Origin: Eumeta japonica
Lineage: Eukaryota; Arthropoda; Insecta; Lepidoptera; Psychidae
Direction of reading: 5' to 3'
Assembly: GCA_005406025.1 (NCBI GenBank)
Contig: BGZK01000010.1
Location: 62,001 to 126,000, forward strand
DNA length: 64,000 nucleotides
Shown here: in pieces, positions 13,576-28,500 of the stretch
How positions within the stretch are numbered: the first letter of the stretch is position 1
Layout of the letters: the number at the start of each line of letters is the position of its first letter
Notes under the pieces: generated by a model
What the model saw: the letters and a program-made list of their open reading frames with translations, nothing else
Told to the model about the DNA's origin: nothing
Database searches by the model: none
Translations under genes and position numbers: made by a program

Positions 13576-16500
13576 TGAAAATGGTTTTTTGTTCGGGGGC
13601 CTCACGTAAAAACTATTGAACGTATTGGTATGGAACTTGACCATTCAACGCGACATTGTTAATAGATGGTATAGGCCATTTATGATATAAACAATGTAAA
13701 AGTATGAAGTACGCTGACGGCTGACGGATTGTAATCAAATTTTACATAAAGGTAGAATATATTCTTATGAGGATAAAAGATTAATGTAATAAGATAATAT
13801 TATATTGTATTATGTTATACAACAAGATTACCTTTTTATGAAAAAAAAAAGATTTATAAATACTAATAAAAATAGTTATCTGTTATAACTAACATTCATG
13901 GTCAAGAAAGGCCTATGATTGGCATCAATATGGCTATTAAAAAGCGGGACCGGGATCGAATCTGATATTGTAACTCGAATCGATCCGACATTAAAAATGA
14001 AGGGATTCACTCTATGCATACGTCAGCCGAACTATGGGCATATATGAGTCATAAAAAAAAAATTTGCTAACTGTTAATTTACGCCCAGCGAAGTGGGCGG
14101 GTAACGGCTAATTTGTTATATACACAAATTTCTGACGACTGATATTTTACGCTGTGAATATTGTTGATCACATTCATAAACCTTTGTATATATTACAGTG
14201 CATATTTATTTTTTATCGTAAAAATCGCGTATCAAAATTTGAGATTATACACATTCAAAATATTAATAATGTGTAAAATCAGATACATTTTTGGAGTTGC
14301 ATAAATAATTTTGATTTACCATTAACAATAGTTTTTTTATTTACATACGCCAACGCCAACTAAATTTTATTCCCATAATCCATCCCCGTCAATATTCCAC
14401 TGGTCGTAAACAGCCGAAACCGGAAGGCGGCCTCATGATTATACAAGGAAAATATTTTTACGATTCAGCGTCACGACGAGATGAAAAAAAATATACTTGA
14501 AAGTTGCGTTTTCGAGACCGTAAGCGCATCTTAAGGATTACGGACCCTCCCCGACTTCATAAGATCATACGACAGAAACGTAAAATCTCCAATTTTTTTT
14601 CTGCTTACCAAAGGTAAGAAAAATACATAAGATCTCATCGTAAAACTACACTTCTTATACTTTTACTTGCACGAAAATTATATTGCAACTCAAAAGTGAT
14701 CGCTGAATTTCGCAGTGGCTATTTACATAAATAGAAAACATGAAATTCGTCTGAATGGTGAAAATCTTTTTTAATTTTCCAATATGTTTGCAGAAATCAA
14801 ATACGAAAAAATATTGATCTGAATTATTTTGAGTGATGGCTTTATATAATTGCAATTGGTTGTCGTTTATTACGCTAATAGGGGACAGCACCAGTTGTTT
14901 TTAAAAAATTTTCAAAATTCTTTCTAAACATTACTCAATATTGCCTCAACCATAATTTTGTATATCTATCGCTATAATTATGATCAACAAATAACACGCC
15001 GACTAATATTCCCTTTATATATAATACGTATTGGAAGTACGGTATATTTTATGTTGACTTAGTTTACGGTAAGATTTCATTGATGGCTTCTTCGATATAA
15101 AATTTTAAAAAATCTGCTTTCGCGCGTTATACTTACGTTTAGCTATGTAGTGATGGAGTAGTACATTGATTTTAATATTACAAGGTAAAATTATAAGAAA
15201 ACCTAAAAAAAATAATTAGTCATATTATGGATTTCTTGGGAAGAAAATTCTATTAATGTTAAATAAGAGATATAATTGCGAATTAAATACAAGACCTACC
15301 GAACCACAGGTCCAAAGTACCGTTCGCGTTCGCCCGACACTCGGACCGCGCCTAGCAATGATTATGATAAAACTTTTATGACGGGCTCTTTGTGTCCACT
15401 CCGGGGGCCGATTCCGGTGCTAATCCCTCTCGGACATGTCTAATCTCACTTCACACTCCAGAATTAACACCTTTGTGAATACGTTATGCTCGCTGCGTAC
15501 TATAATATTATTATGAAATATTAAAGGGTAATATAATTGCATCCTACCGTCTGACGAAGAAAAACTTGCCAAGTGCGATGCAGATGCCTATCGACGTCAG
15601 ATTCTGTAGTATTGAGTTTGTATGATGAGTTGATGCGTTCAAATCTAGAATTTTAATTATTTGTTTTATTGAAGAGGGGATTACCCTTTGCGTTCGTAGT
15701 AATTTTAATGTAGCACTGTACTCGCTGGGCATCGGTTCCTTCTGAAGTATTGCTTTGATTTAATTAACACGTTAAATTCTTTTTCGTATCTGATATATGA
15801 GTATCTCATAATCACAAAACAAAACTTGCGATCTGGGTACTACGCTGGTCAGTTCTATTCGCACTTATGACTGCATTTGAAAACGATTGCCTGATTTATC
15901 CTCTTTCCCAAAGTATTCTCCTGTAGTGAAACTTTCAGGAATGCTTGTTCATAATTTTAAGTACGTATATTTTATCATATTTTACCAATCGTCCAGAGGG
16001 CAGTTCGACCTCGATAAGGATGGACAAGAAACTTGAGGATAACTCTTCTAAAATTTATATATATTACGTTGAGCAATCACGTCTATCATATAAAGAAAGA
16101 ATTTGGCAAGAAGTCGAGCTGGTAACGCCCATGAAATGAATGCCCAAGTCTTCGAAATATTCATAAATAATTATGTAACACTTTTTTATACCAAAAAAAT
16201 ATTCGTGTAATGAGAATATTATAATTTTGTACTTATGGGTAAATTTTGTCTTTCTTCATGGACCTTATTGATCATGCACACACAGACACATTCAAACAAA
16301 TTCGTGACTGTCAGCAATCGGCTAACATGTAAACACAGTTTGTTTTTAATTTTTGTATCGATACCTATAGGGAAAAATATTATACGATATCAAACCACTC
16401 GTCCAGATATGTACATATCATCCTATATTTATTTCATGATCAATATAAATTCCTACGCAACACTTCCTAACCTATCCTTGGGTTCGTTAAAACAGTTTCG

Positions 16501-19500
16501 GGCAGAGAAATTTAGCACGTGTGACACGCATAAAATTCGTTTAGAATGCTAAATCTTATTTCGTAACTATTGATACTCATAACAAAAAAAATATTTATTA
16601 ATATTGAATGGTTAATATTGAATTGGTAATTATGGAATTAAATAACAAAATAGTCGGCTCACATACAAAAACACTTTTGGTAATTAACATATTTTTAAAT
16701 AGAGGCTCTACGCTTTGTAGAATAACCTAAACCTAAATATAGGTTCTAGGTAATAGTTTTGCTTACTCTTTGGCAAACCATAAAGTAGTTAAAAGCTGAG
16801 GCACAAAGTGCGTGGGAACCGGCTGCTTAGACAAAGTCAGGAGAATGTTGCAATCACAAAATATTGGTCGTTTTATTTTATATTAATACTAACGTATATC
16901 ATGCTTTTATTTAAGTATAAGTATATTATCTAATTAAAATCAATTAATTTTAAACTATACCCTAGAGTTGATATATATTAATGATCTGTATGTAAAACAT
17001 ACTAACTTGAAATTAAATTGCCTATATATTCCTTTGTGATATTTAGTTGAGGTTTATATAAATGTATGTACATATGTAACTAAAAAAAAGATAGAAATGA
17101 ATGCATATAACCTTGATGTTCTGAAAAATAACGTACATTTTCTCTTAATAGGTACATTGGAAGAATAAACTAAAGGAGATCATACACAAAGTATTACATT
17201 GGGTACATCAATTGTACACAATCAATATAATTATCAAAATTTGCATAACATTAATTTCAATTTTGTATTGTGATGTCAAAATAGCGGTTAAAAGGACTAG
17301 CATTCAAGCTATAATATTGAATTTAAAATAATATGCGTCCCCAGATGGACGGACCAAGGATATTATATAATATATAAACTTTTTGGAATACAGACTCACA
17401 CTCACTTAGTCTTCTTTAAGATTTATAAGCTGTCATCATTTTACAATACATACATCAAATTAGTATCGCCATTAGAAGTAGTTAAATATTGGATTTCTTT
17501 ATGCTTTAGCAGTTAACTAATAGCAATTCTTAATCTTTCTGTTTTTTGAGCATTCTTAATTAGTTAACATTAAGTATTAAAAGAGATAGTTCAATTTATA
17601 AAATTAGTTAAAAAAACTGTTGAAAAAAAAATCATGTTAGGAAGATACTAATTTTTCGTCAATAAAGTGAGATTAATTTCTAAGGTAGACATTTGAAATC
17701 GATGCAAGACGAAATATTAAGCGAAGGACACAATACGAAATGCACGCTTCGATGTAGCGAGCACAATCGCGAATGGCTAATTTACGAGGTGCAGCAATAG
17801 GCAGTTCATAACATGAGGATCCGAGTCGAGATCTAAGTAGGCATTTTCTCAACGACCTAGGGCCGACGAGGGCCGCTAGTGCATCGCCGATGCAATTGTT
17901 TATCGTCCTTATCGCGATCTGTCGGCCGTTCGGGTTATGTGATTTCGCTTATTAGCCGTTTTATCATTTTATCGGGCGTGTTCCATGGAATCGATGAAAC
18001 GCATTTTTTTCGCTAATCGTCCGGCGGGCGGTGGGCGCGGGGGCACACCGCGCGGCGCGGGGGGCGCGGGAGGCGTTTATCGGGCGGCGAGATCAAAGCG
18101 CGCGGCGCGGGTGTGGCTTGGCATATCAAAAAGCTGCGGCCGCAATCACGCCGCATCGACAGATATGATACGCCGCTCATTAGACTTGTTACAGATAACG
18201 TGTTTTTTTTTTCTAGGAAAATATCCTCCGTTTAGATTTGGGATTTTGGTATTTTGTTTTTTGATGGGAGGTTTTGACATCCCGTTTTTTTAACAAGAAC
18301 CATTTTTAAATACAATTTAGATTTGTTACGTTATATGATCTGTGAAACTATTCTCTGCGTGTTTGAGTACGAGGGCAATTTATATGCAAAACTATATGCA
18401 AATATTATGTAATTAAACGATTTAAGTATAAGTTTTTATTTTTAATATTAATCAATCAGTGATCTGTAGTCATTATTTTTAATCGGTAAAATTTATCTCA
18501 TGCGCAGACGATTCTGTCAGGTCATACCTATTTAAACTTATGAAAACATAGCACATGTCTTCAAAGCTGAATGTATATAAAAATTTACAAGTCTGTACCG
18601 ATAAGCAATGATTGATATAACCATAGCGTAAAGTTATGGATAACTAATACTACAATGATATCCTTTGTACATATTATAAAAAATAAAACATGTAGAAAGG
18701 ATTAAAATTAGAAGACAGTTTAAAGATAAAAAAAAAAACATACAAAGAACAAATAAATTAAATAAAGCTTGTAAGACATCCACAATAATTTATGTACATG
18801 AGAGACAAAATATTAGAGCAACACCGGGTTATAAAAAGAAATCTCAACACCATAAAAAATCTGCTATCAGCGAGTACACATCCCGAGGGCACAGGAAAGG
18901 ACTTCGTGTCTTATCTGGATACACGTGAGCATCCAATTTTTTAACAGATTTTATTAGGGTTATTCTATATCATTTTATTATATATATGTAGCATAGATAT
19001 TAAGAATGATACACGTACTCACCCGACATGGACCCCAGTTCGTGGGGGTGGTGTGAGTTGTTGTTGCTTAACGTTGTATTGTTGTTGCTCTCGCCGCCGC
19101 CGGTGGCGCCACCGCTCGAGCTCTGACGGTAGGAATTGAAAATTGTTATATGTAACTATTGCAATAAGACATTGCAAATATTGCAACAAAAACATCATTT
19201 TTGTATCAAAAGAAATTATAATAGGCGCATATGATAACAAAACAAAAACTGTACGAGTAACAGAAACTCAGATGATCGATAATTTTGATTTTATAAATTG
19301 CATGCAGTCGCCAGTGAATTATAGAACAATTTTGTCGCTTTCGCCGTAAAACTAACGCTTTTCAGCGATCGCTATCGATATATCGTGAACACCTAGTCAC
19401 ATTTTAAAGCATACTCATATAGAGCGATGAAAAAATTCTGGTGACAGGGACTCGCGTATTTGGAGGGACGAATAATTTTGTGAGAAAAAGTAGACACGTA

Positions 19501-22500
19501 TACTTATCGATTGCGATATGCCATGGAAACTTCTTGTCACGAAGACATTGGTATTCGTGACAAATAGTTTTCCATGACATGGTTGCCTCACCTTCTCCAA
19601 GACGTCGTGGTCCTCCCTGCAGTACAGCGCCCCCCCCTCCCGCAGCGCAAACTCGTCCCCTAGAATGTTACAACAGATACTGTCACGAATGATGGGCAAC
19701 GGACGCGGTGTAGGTATATCATCTGAAATATTTTATCAATAGCTTTATCGTTGTCCAATTATCTTATCACAATTTAAAGATGAAACAGAATAAAGGGATG
19801 AAAGCGATTTATGTTCATTGTTTTTTTTTTGTTTAATATAGTTATTTGTCTAATACAAATTGTTTTAAGGTTGTATAATTTAACTCTACTTGTGCCTAAG
19901 AGGCGGATCCTAGACCATACTGAAGGCAGTTAAAGATCTTAATATTCTCATTTTTCGAAATTCATGTAGTTTTATAAAAAAAAAACTTTGTGTGATATAT
20001 TTTAACAATAGAGTGCTTAGATGAATTTATAGTTAAAAGAAATATGATATTTTTTGAAACAATTATGAAAACGATAAGAACGCGGAAGTTTTGAATTACC
20101 TGTTAGCCAGAGATTGACAAAACTATTCATTGTTTCTCATCAGATTTAATTTGCTTTCCTGTTTTATTAATCGTGCCTGTTAAATATTGAATGTAACAAA
20201 AAAGTGCATTGATATATATCACTTTAACAAGTCGCAGTGAATTGAAATATCAATATTCAACATGTCATATACAAAAAAGTGTTTAACGTATTTAGCCTTT
20301 TATTTTTTGGTATTAATGGATCGCCAATAACACATACAATGTTTCATAAGGTACATTTAACAACTCAATCTAAATATAAAATAATTGGTGCCTCAATTAT
20401 AGCAATCGCCAGCAGCAACTAACTTTTTAGTTATATTTTATACAAAACTAAAGACAAAATATGAAAACATAAATAAAAAAATTTCGTGCTAACAATAATA
20501 CTGATCAAGTACTTTAGAGTAAATACGATATTTATTTTGTTAATAAAAAGTAAATGTAGTGGAATATATCTGTAATTTATCGTTTTGTTAATTAACTGTA
20601 AAGCGACGCCATTCTGGTGAAGGTAAGTCGACATTTGATCTTAACTATTTAGCGTAGAATAGTTGCAGATTTCTCAACCTATGCAGTAGATAAAAAACAT
20701 CGGCATAGACAAATTGTTAGATTACCAGAAACATGAAATGTTTTATATGATATTAAGCACTAAATTGATACTAATAATTTAGTGTTGAAACAGACTGTTA
20801 ATTTAAATTTGAAATCTTTTCTTCATACAAAATATTTACTAATTTCGTTACAACAACCTGTTAATTTTAAACACAGGTTGGTGAAATCGTATTGATTAAA
20901 ATTTATTGCGTAAGTCTGTGATTGCAAAGGCTAGAGAGAGCTTTAACTTTAATTAAATAATATTAAATATATATATTACTAAAGCGGATGAAATTGTAAC
21001 CTGCATCTTGTTTCCTATAAGTAACAAATTGCTCAATCGGCGGGTTGAGACAAAAAAAAATTACAAGAGTTGACGGATTAATTTATTAATTATCTGCTAA
21101 ATCTCACGACTAATTTAGCAGTGAGCGTTTTAATCTTTTGCGACGAGTTATACCAAAATATACAACTGCTAGTTGCATTTGCTAAAACGAACGTTAAGAT
21201 TTAACAATCTGTCAAATCTTAACGTTCGGTGTGACTCGACGCTAGTGTGACAAGTTTAAGGTGAGTAGCAGACGCAGTTAGCGGCGCGCGAAACAAAAAA
21301 AATCACATAGAAATATCGTCAACGTTCTAAATCTATATAGATTTAATCCTTCACCTAACTGTATTTTTGTCAAGATACGCATTTTTTCAGATGTACCCTA
21401 TACGTAACTTTTGAAAATATTTTAAACTCACAAGGATTAGGTACACCAGCGGGCCTAGTATGATGCCCTAGACAAGAGTCTCTCTATAGGACTGTCACGT
21501 TCGCTCATCACTTTAGCACGACAAGGACAGCCCTATAGAGAGACTCTTGTCTAGGGCGCCATGCTAGGCCCACTGGAATCAGTTAGACAGAGTATTTTCC
21601 TTGACAAGCATCTGCACTTTTGCCCCCGCTGACAGTCACCTTGTGACGTTTAGGTAAGCCTGTGTTATGAATTGACGTGAAAAGATAAAGCGTAAAAGAT
21701 AATTCCGGGATTTGGATGGCCTTATTATCTATCTTTAGTTACAGACTACTACAGTACAAGTCGTTCCGTCTCTTTCGTCCCGATAACAAATCGAATACAC
21801 TGCAGTTTCTAAATAAACCATGATCTAAACGTAACCGAATTTGACTTGCTACTCGGCCAAAATTTGTTACGATAACGCTTGTTGTTAAATTTACTACTCT
21901 TTCTCATTCTTGCGTGCTTGAAATCAAGCTGCTAGAAACGGATACTGAATTCTCCAAAACAAAAAAAAAATGGCAACACCATAATTCCCTTATCCAGTCT
22001 TATAATCGATTCTACAATTACACCCATGAATAAAAAATGATATCTATTAATTGTCAAGGTAAAATGTCATTACCCTTTGGAATTGTTTATACTCTACGGC
22101 TTGTAACCAGTGCCGACAATGACAACGCTGTTAGCTTGAATTTTGTCTTGGGTACTTGTTTCAAAATCAAAAGATCAAAATACTAAAGTTTCGTAAGTAA
22201 TTTTAATGTATAAAAAATGAATATTATGCCATAATAGATGTCACGTGGTTTTTTTTTATTACAGTATACCTAAGTACTATTACCAGGGAGCCTAGCGTGA
22301 CGCCCTACACAAGAGTCTCTCTATAAGACGTTACATTGGCGCGACAAGGACAACCCTACAGAGAGACTCTAGTCTAGGGCATCATGCTAGGGCTCCAGGT
22401 ATGCAAACAAACGCAATACAAAACTAACCACGGTCCGCGTCGGCGCGTGTCAAACTAAAGCAAGATAACCACTGATTTACAAAAATGTCTATGAAGATAA

Positions 22501-25500
22501 CTTACTATAAGACGGCGAAGTTTCAAGATCTAGCTGTAAGTCGGTTTGCGTGTCTTGCGTTCCGGGCGCGTCGCATGAACGTGTTGTGCATTTGTCAGTA
22601 TCAATTAATTCATACATGCCGGTATTACTTGCAAATATACTGTTAGCCTCACAAGACAGCCATCGAGTTAAATGTATTTTGTGAACGGTCTATAACTGTG
22701 TTCATTGTCAAAGACAAATATATGTTCGTTTTTGAGCGTCGCCAGTATGATGGAATGGTTTATCCCCATTTTTGTTATATTTTCAAGAGAATCTTACGTA
22801 AAGTACCGTAGAAAAAGAACCTTGCGAAATATCTTTTTTTAAAGCAATTCCCGCCCATATTTTGGCGTTAATCTCCAACCAATCAAAGTATTACCTATGT
22901 TCTTGTCAATGTATTTTATTCGATATAAATATACTAATGTTTTAAGGTTATACTCACTGAATAACTACTTTTATCGTAATTGCATAATTTATTGAATAAA
23001 TGACCATATTATTATAAATTATAGCAAGCAATGGCATGAAATACTTCAACATTTCAGTATTAGGTTGCTTTCCAATTGCAATTAGCATTTGATTCTTACA
23101 ATATCACACTTAATCATGTCTGTTTATGTTAAAATTTAAATCCGTCCTCTAATATAAATTTTTTTTCCTCCACTTTCATTGAGAATATAATGGTTAATAT
23201 TTGCTTATATATTTTTTTTTATAATTACTTTAATTTGATATTGTCAGGCATCCCCAAGAGGCAATGTTCTATGGTGCACGTTTTGAAAATTGACAACAAT
23301 TGGATGCATGCAATTACTAACGCGTGCGGCTAATGGTTGGTTTCGGTCACACAAAGGTTTTGCGTAAAATTAAAAGGAGAAAGCTAATCGTGATTTTGGC
23401 AACTGGAACGACAATCAAGTGTCATTAATCACCAACGACGTACTACGTTTTGAATATAGTTTTCGCACGTCTAAGCAACAAGCGAATTTAATAATGCTTA
23501 ATCGAAAATTATCTACGAAAGTATCTACGGCTAGGAACATAATTAACAGGAATATGGTAAAAATAAAAAAAATAGGTTTTTTTTAAAAAAAAAAATGTAG
23601 TGTTTTATTAAGATATATTCCATTTTATCTTTTTCAGTTCATTTTCAGACGTAGTTCTTCACATTTAAATGTTAAAAATTAAAATTTTAGATAGGATATG
23701 ATATAGTCATGCTTGAATTTTTTACTTATTTTTACTTATTTTTACTTTAGTAACCAAAATCAATATTAATATTTTGAAATATTAACAAGTCATGACACGT
23801 TGTCTTTGATGCTTGATAACCTTTGAATATATACGATTACATATTTATTTGGGTCAACAAATAGTGAACACACAAAGTACTTATAACTAATATACATTCG
23901 AAAATACGACTTTAATGTGTTACCAACCCCTTATTATTATTCTAGTATTAACGGCTTAGATACGATTCCAGAGCCACTGATATAATAATTGGCTCCGGAA
24001 CCGCAACATGTGTCAACGTGACAGCTCACATATAATTTCACGTCCATAGAGAACGCTACTCTGTGGAGAGCTTCGACAACCGAACGACAATTGTCTCTGG
24101 TCGCTATATTTACCTGGTATGAGTTGCCTCGCGCATGCGGAGCACCGGAAACAGTCTATGTGGTATATTTTCGTTTTGGCGCGCATCACGAAGTCGTTTT
24201 TGCTGAAGGATGCACCGCACTTGTCGCATTTCGTGCCGAACAGCCTGTACCACAAACAATATTATAATTTAAATGTGAAGGAATTTGGAAACTACAAATA
24301 TATATCACATATAATAAGGAATCGTCCATTATCACTTGGAGGTTTCGTTCGGAAAACTAAATATGTTTAGAATAGTGCAGAATAATTTCATCAGTGAAAT
24401 GATATTTCTGTTTCGTTCTCGAGTTGCGTGAAAAAATACACATGATATGTTCTTATAAAACCACCCCATTTTTATATTCCAGCCACGTGATCAATGGACG
24501 ACCCACAAAACCTGATTAAATTTAGAAAATCCAAATGTGCGTTTCAAAGTTTCAAATTCAAGCACACATCTCTTCCTTTACTAATGACCATCAATCGTTT
24601 TATGCAATCTCGTTGGTTTAGAGTGCTTAAAATTTGGCCCTTTTCAATATTCCATTAATTTCATTTCCATAGAATTTTCTAGAAAGTCCTTTGCCGACCC
24701 TTCCATTATACACATTCACTCTGTAGATTTGTATTGTCAGTCTACTTTCATGCATCCTTTTGTATAATTATGTTAATTTAAATAATCACATTATTATAAC
24801 TACTTAGACTTAAGACGATCGGGTCCTATTTATTCGGGTATAGAGCATCGTTATTTGAAAAAAAACACGGTTTAAGTGTGACAATCATTTATACGCGCAC
24901 AATCAAATTTATTTTGGATGTGTAACTAAGTTGCACGCGCAGTACAGTACAACACACGAAATTCTGAAAAATATAAAAAACTGAATTGCCTATGACGTAA
25001 TGCGCAGGTTCAGCGCTCCCCAACTCTTTCTTCTTCTCCCCCGCGTTCCTATTTTATTCCATTGCGACGCTTTCGTTACTAACTTCACAGCGGCAGAGTT
25101 TCGTGGGTTGTACTCTTGTGGTGTATTCTTAGGAAGCACCTATTTACACTCTGAAGTTAGAGCCGTGTATCTTTTATTGGTAAATTTCATTAATAAATAT
25201 TATGAGAGTTGTAAATGTGTAAGGTTAAGTCAAATTCGCATGCGCGATGTAAGCGTTTTTAAACCTCACGTTCAAAAGTAAAGTGTTGAACATTTATAAA
25301 CAGCATGAGGTTTTTATATAAACAAAACAAAACAAATGATAAATATTTTATCATTTTAATAGGTATGACTAAAATTTTCAAAATATTAGCATATTGTGAT
25401 GGGAATCGTCTGGTAGAAGTCGAAACATAATGAAAAAGTGTTATGCCGACTCCATGCGAAAAGATTGCATCAAAACTTCTTATACAAATAAAATTTGAAA

Positions 25501-28500
25501 ATTTTTTAGGTTCCTAGTTTTAAATTAAAATTTTGTCAATCCACTTACCTACCGTCTGCTTCTATACATGGACTTTTCCGCATACACATTAACCTTACAC
25601 ATATGTTAACTTTTCAGTGACACCATATATCATTTACACCACACATAGTTAAACAATTCGACTTCAATGCAAGCAGGGCTTTAATGTAAGCAACTAATAT
25701 TAATATCTGTTATGTCAGATAACCGATACATTGTATCGAACATTAACATTGGACAGTGTACGAATATTTAATTTCTTATTTATCTACTTTTAAATTTTCA
25801 GCATTTCAGCGCCAGTCTGTGCCACCCTAAGCATGAGTAACACAAATTCACCTATAATCATACCTATAGAATACACAAACACTCACCCCCGGTAGGGTGT
25901 AGGATGCTTTTAGCGAGATTACAGGAGGGTGGGGCTCGGAAAGGGTGGTCATTCGCTAAGTGACGGTCGATAGTCGACACCCCGTCTAATATATACAGTC
26001 TATACGACCTGATACGGGGTTGGGACCGTCCCGTGAAGGCTTTAGGGATTATTTCAAGAGCTGAAATTATTATGTTTTGTAAACCAAAAGTCAGTTGGTA
26101 TTTCCTTATTGAGTCATCGACGCATGTAGACGTGTATTCTTCATAGCAAAATATTTCAAATTCGTTCTGTAATTTTACATGTATTTATTGAGTGCACACC
26201 ACTATTATTGAATCGTACTGCACCGTGATTTGCTTTCAGATGAGCGGTCAAAGCGGTTTGTTATACATACTTCTGTGTATGGATTTTAAAAGTTAGAGAA
26301 CTCATGGACAACTGAACAAAATACACTAAGTCATATGCATCAAATTAAAAATTAGAGACTATGCCTACCGGTCGTTTTTGTATTAAGAGAAATAGTACTG
26401 AGTGTACAATATATTGTCTACAAACATCGTAGCACTTTACGGTGTAAAATCAACACAGTTTAAGTCCACGCGGTAAAAGTTAAAAATATTTTCGAAACTT
26501 TTATTATTGAGAAACAAATTTAACCGAATTCAAAAAAATAATATTCGAGACTTATGTATCAGTAAATTCATCGATTACTCGGATAGACCTTAACCGATCT
26601 GCATCGTTTAAACTGTATACTATTAAAGTAGATTCCTAGATGATCTCCAATATTTTTGTATAACTCGAAATTTACCGCTTTTGGGAAAATCCCAAAAAAA
26701 AAAACTATGCTTAAAAGTATGTTATCGATGTAAGCGTTTTGCAGATTTTATGTAATTCATCATAGACGTAACAACTGGATTGATTAATAATAATTTGAAT
26801 AATGGTTTTTTTTTATTGAAATCGGTTCAAGAGGTTATTATTTACGTAGTGAAGCGATTTGTTTATATTGCCACTTACTTGCTTACTCAAGTTCTCCAAT
26901 TTTTCGTTGAGTCGAATAAAATTCCTAAAGCTTACAAGTCTTAGAAACCGACCGATCCAATGAACGTCTTGGTGAAACTGTGAGCCCAAGTGTTGTTTCA
27001 CTCAGACTAAATATGTACCTACTACCTTAGATTTCATCTGATATTTTCTGCCACGTACTGTGGGTTTCTGGAATGATTTACGACAGGCGATATACCCCAT
27101 GGACTTTGACATGGAGGTCTTCAATAAAAGAGCGTACTCCCATTCAAAAGACCGACAAAGCACCGGTGACTACTTTGCGGTAGCGGGTGTCTATGGGCGG
27201 CGGTGATCGTCTACCTTCCGATGGTCTGCACGCTCGTTAGCCCCTTATAAATCTTATACAAAAAAATGTAGGGGATTATCGAATGATTACCAGCGCCATC
27301 GGAAAGTTCAGAATCGGAACTGGTTCTTGGCTTTCTCCATATGAAAGGAAAGGTGACGAGCAAGCTAGTTGTATGTACTTAGTACCTAAGCTATTAGTAA
27401 AAGCTGGATGATTAATAATTTAAATTATCCAATCATTAAGAGTCTGTGCCAGCTAATACAAGTCAAGAAAAAATAAGAAATATCCAAATGAAAAGAATGA
27501 CAACAAAATAAATAAGATATAACCAAGTTAAAATAATGCAAAATGCATTAACATTTTGCTTTATTTTAATTGATGGATCAAATAAAATTACTGAAAAAAT
27601 GTCGCTCGCAAATATCGATACATCCCGCTATTAAAATACAAATTTACATAGTCGGTAATAGAAGGACTTTTTATTAAAATTATTAATCTGCCATTTTCCT
27701 CTAATCCTATTATGGTTGTACTTGTATGAGTTTATTTTATAAGTTTTGACTTTCACTTTTCCAGGCACTGTAAATCATTAGTATAATTATCATACACTCA
27801 CGCCCTTTTCCCAAGAGGATAGGCAGAGACGATACATTTTCATACGGTACGATCTTTGCATATCTATAAAATGCTTACACAAATCTATCATTTCCAATTC
27901 ACTGAAAGAGTAGCGTTAGTATTGAATTTCATAGTTAGTGATTCCTTCTGATTCTTGAAAAGTACAATTGGTATTGTAGTTGCATTTATTTGAGCATTCT
28001 GTCCAGTGGGTAAGGTTTATTTCAGTGTTGTATACATCAGAAGTAATTTCCGATGTTCTGGCGCATTTATTGTACCACAATTTATTTATCAGCAACACAA
28101 TAAGAAACTAATTATACACGGACCGCTCTATATAAGACCTATGGTAGCAGGGAAGTGGGTCCGTAGAAATCAATTAATATCAATATTTAACTAAGATATT
28201 TCACTGTGTTTCACGTTGAAATATATACATATATAATTATGTGTATGCAAAGATTGTAATAGATTCATAAGCCTGAGTTTATTCAGGGACCCTAAATTAA
28301 TGTGCATAGTTGAGTGCAGCGGATATAATTGTTAAATACCAATTTCCTATGTTTGTTTTATCTTAGCTTAAGAACAATTATAATTCGGCCAGTTCGCGTT
28401 CCGTGTTATGATATAGTGTGACATTCGTAAAATTTCCCGTTGCGTCACTCACAAATATATACTGCATGCGCGCGCGCAGATCCGCGACGAGCGGCCGGCT

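Larger units (their letters stand above)
12450..19022 (-). other. Islet intron between linker and homeodomain exons
   Basis: A 6.6-kb GT-AG intron. It holds a (TA)n microsatellite at 13545-13576, a repeat of the CGGGTAACGGCTA-tailed type at about 13575-14112, the second copy of an interspersed repeat at 15985-16330, and a GC-rich island at about 17700-18180. No exon-like ORF with recognisable protein was seen in the rest. Confidence 0.8.
19660..24113 (-). other. Islet intron inside the second LIM domain
   Basis: A 4.5-kb GT-AG intron. It contains a 15-bp inverted repeat at 21188-21228 and two copies of one fold-back MITE family at 21446-21576 and 22283-22398. The rest is AT-rich; no ORF had recognisable content. 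Confidence 0.8.

Noticed and set aside
17985..18293. 102-codon Gly/Arg/Ala-rich ORF
   Set aside because: It is a by-product of the GC-rich core; the C-terminal part is T-run-derived Phe/Leu sequence with no family resemblance.
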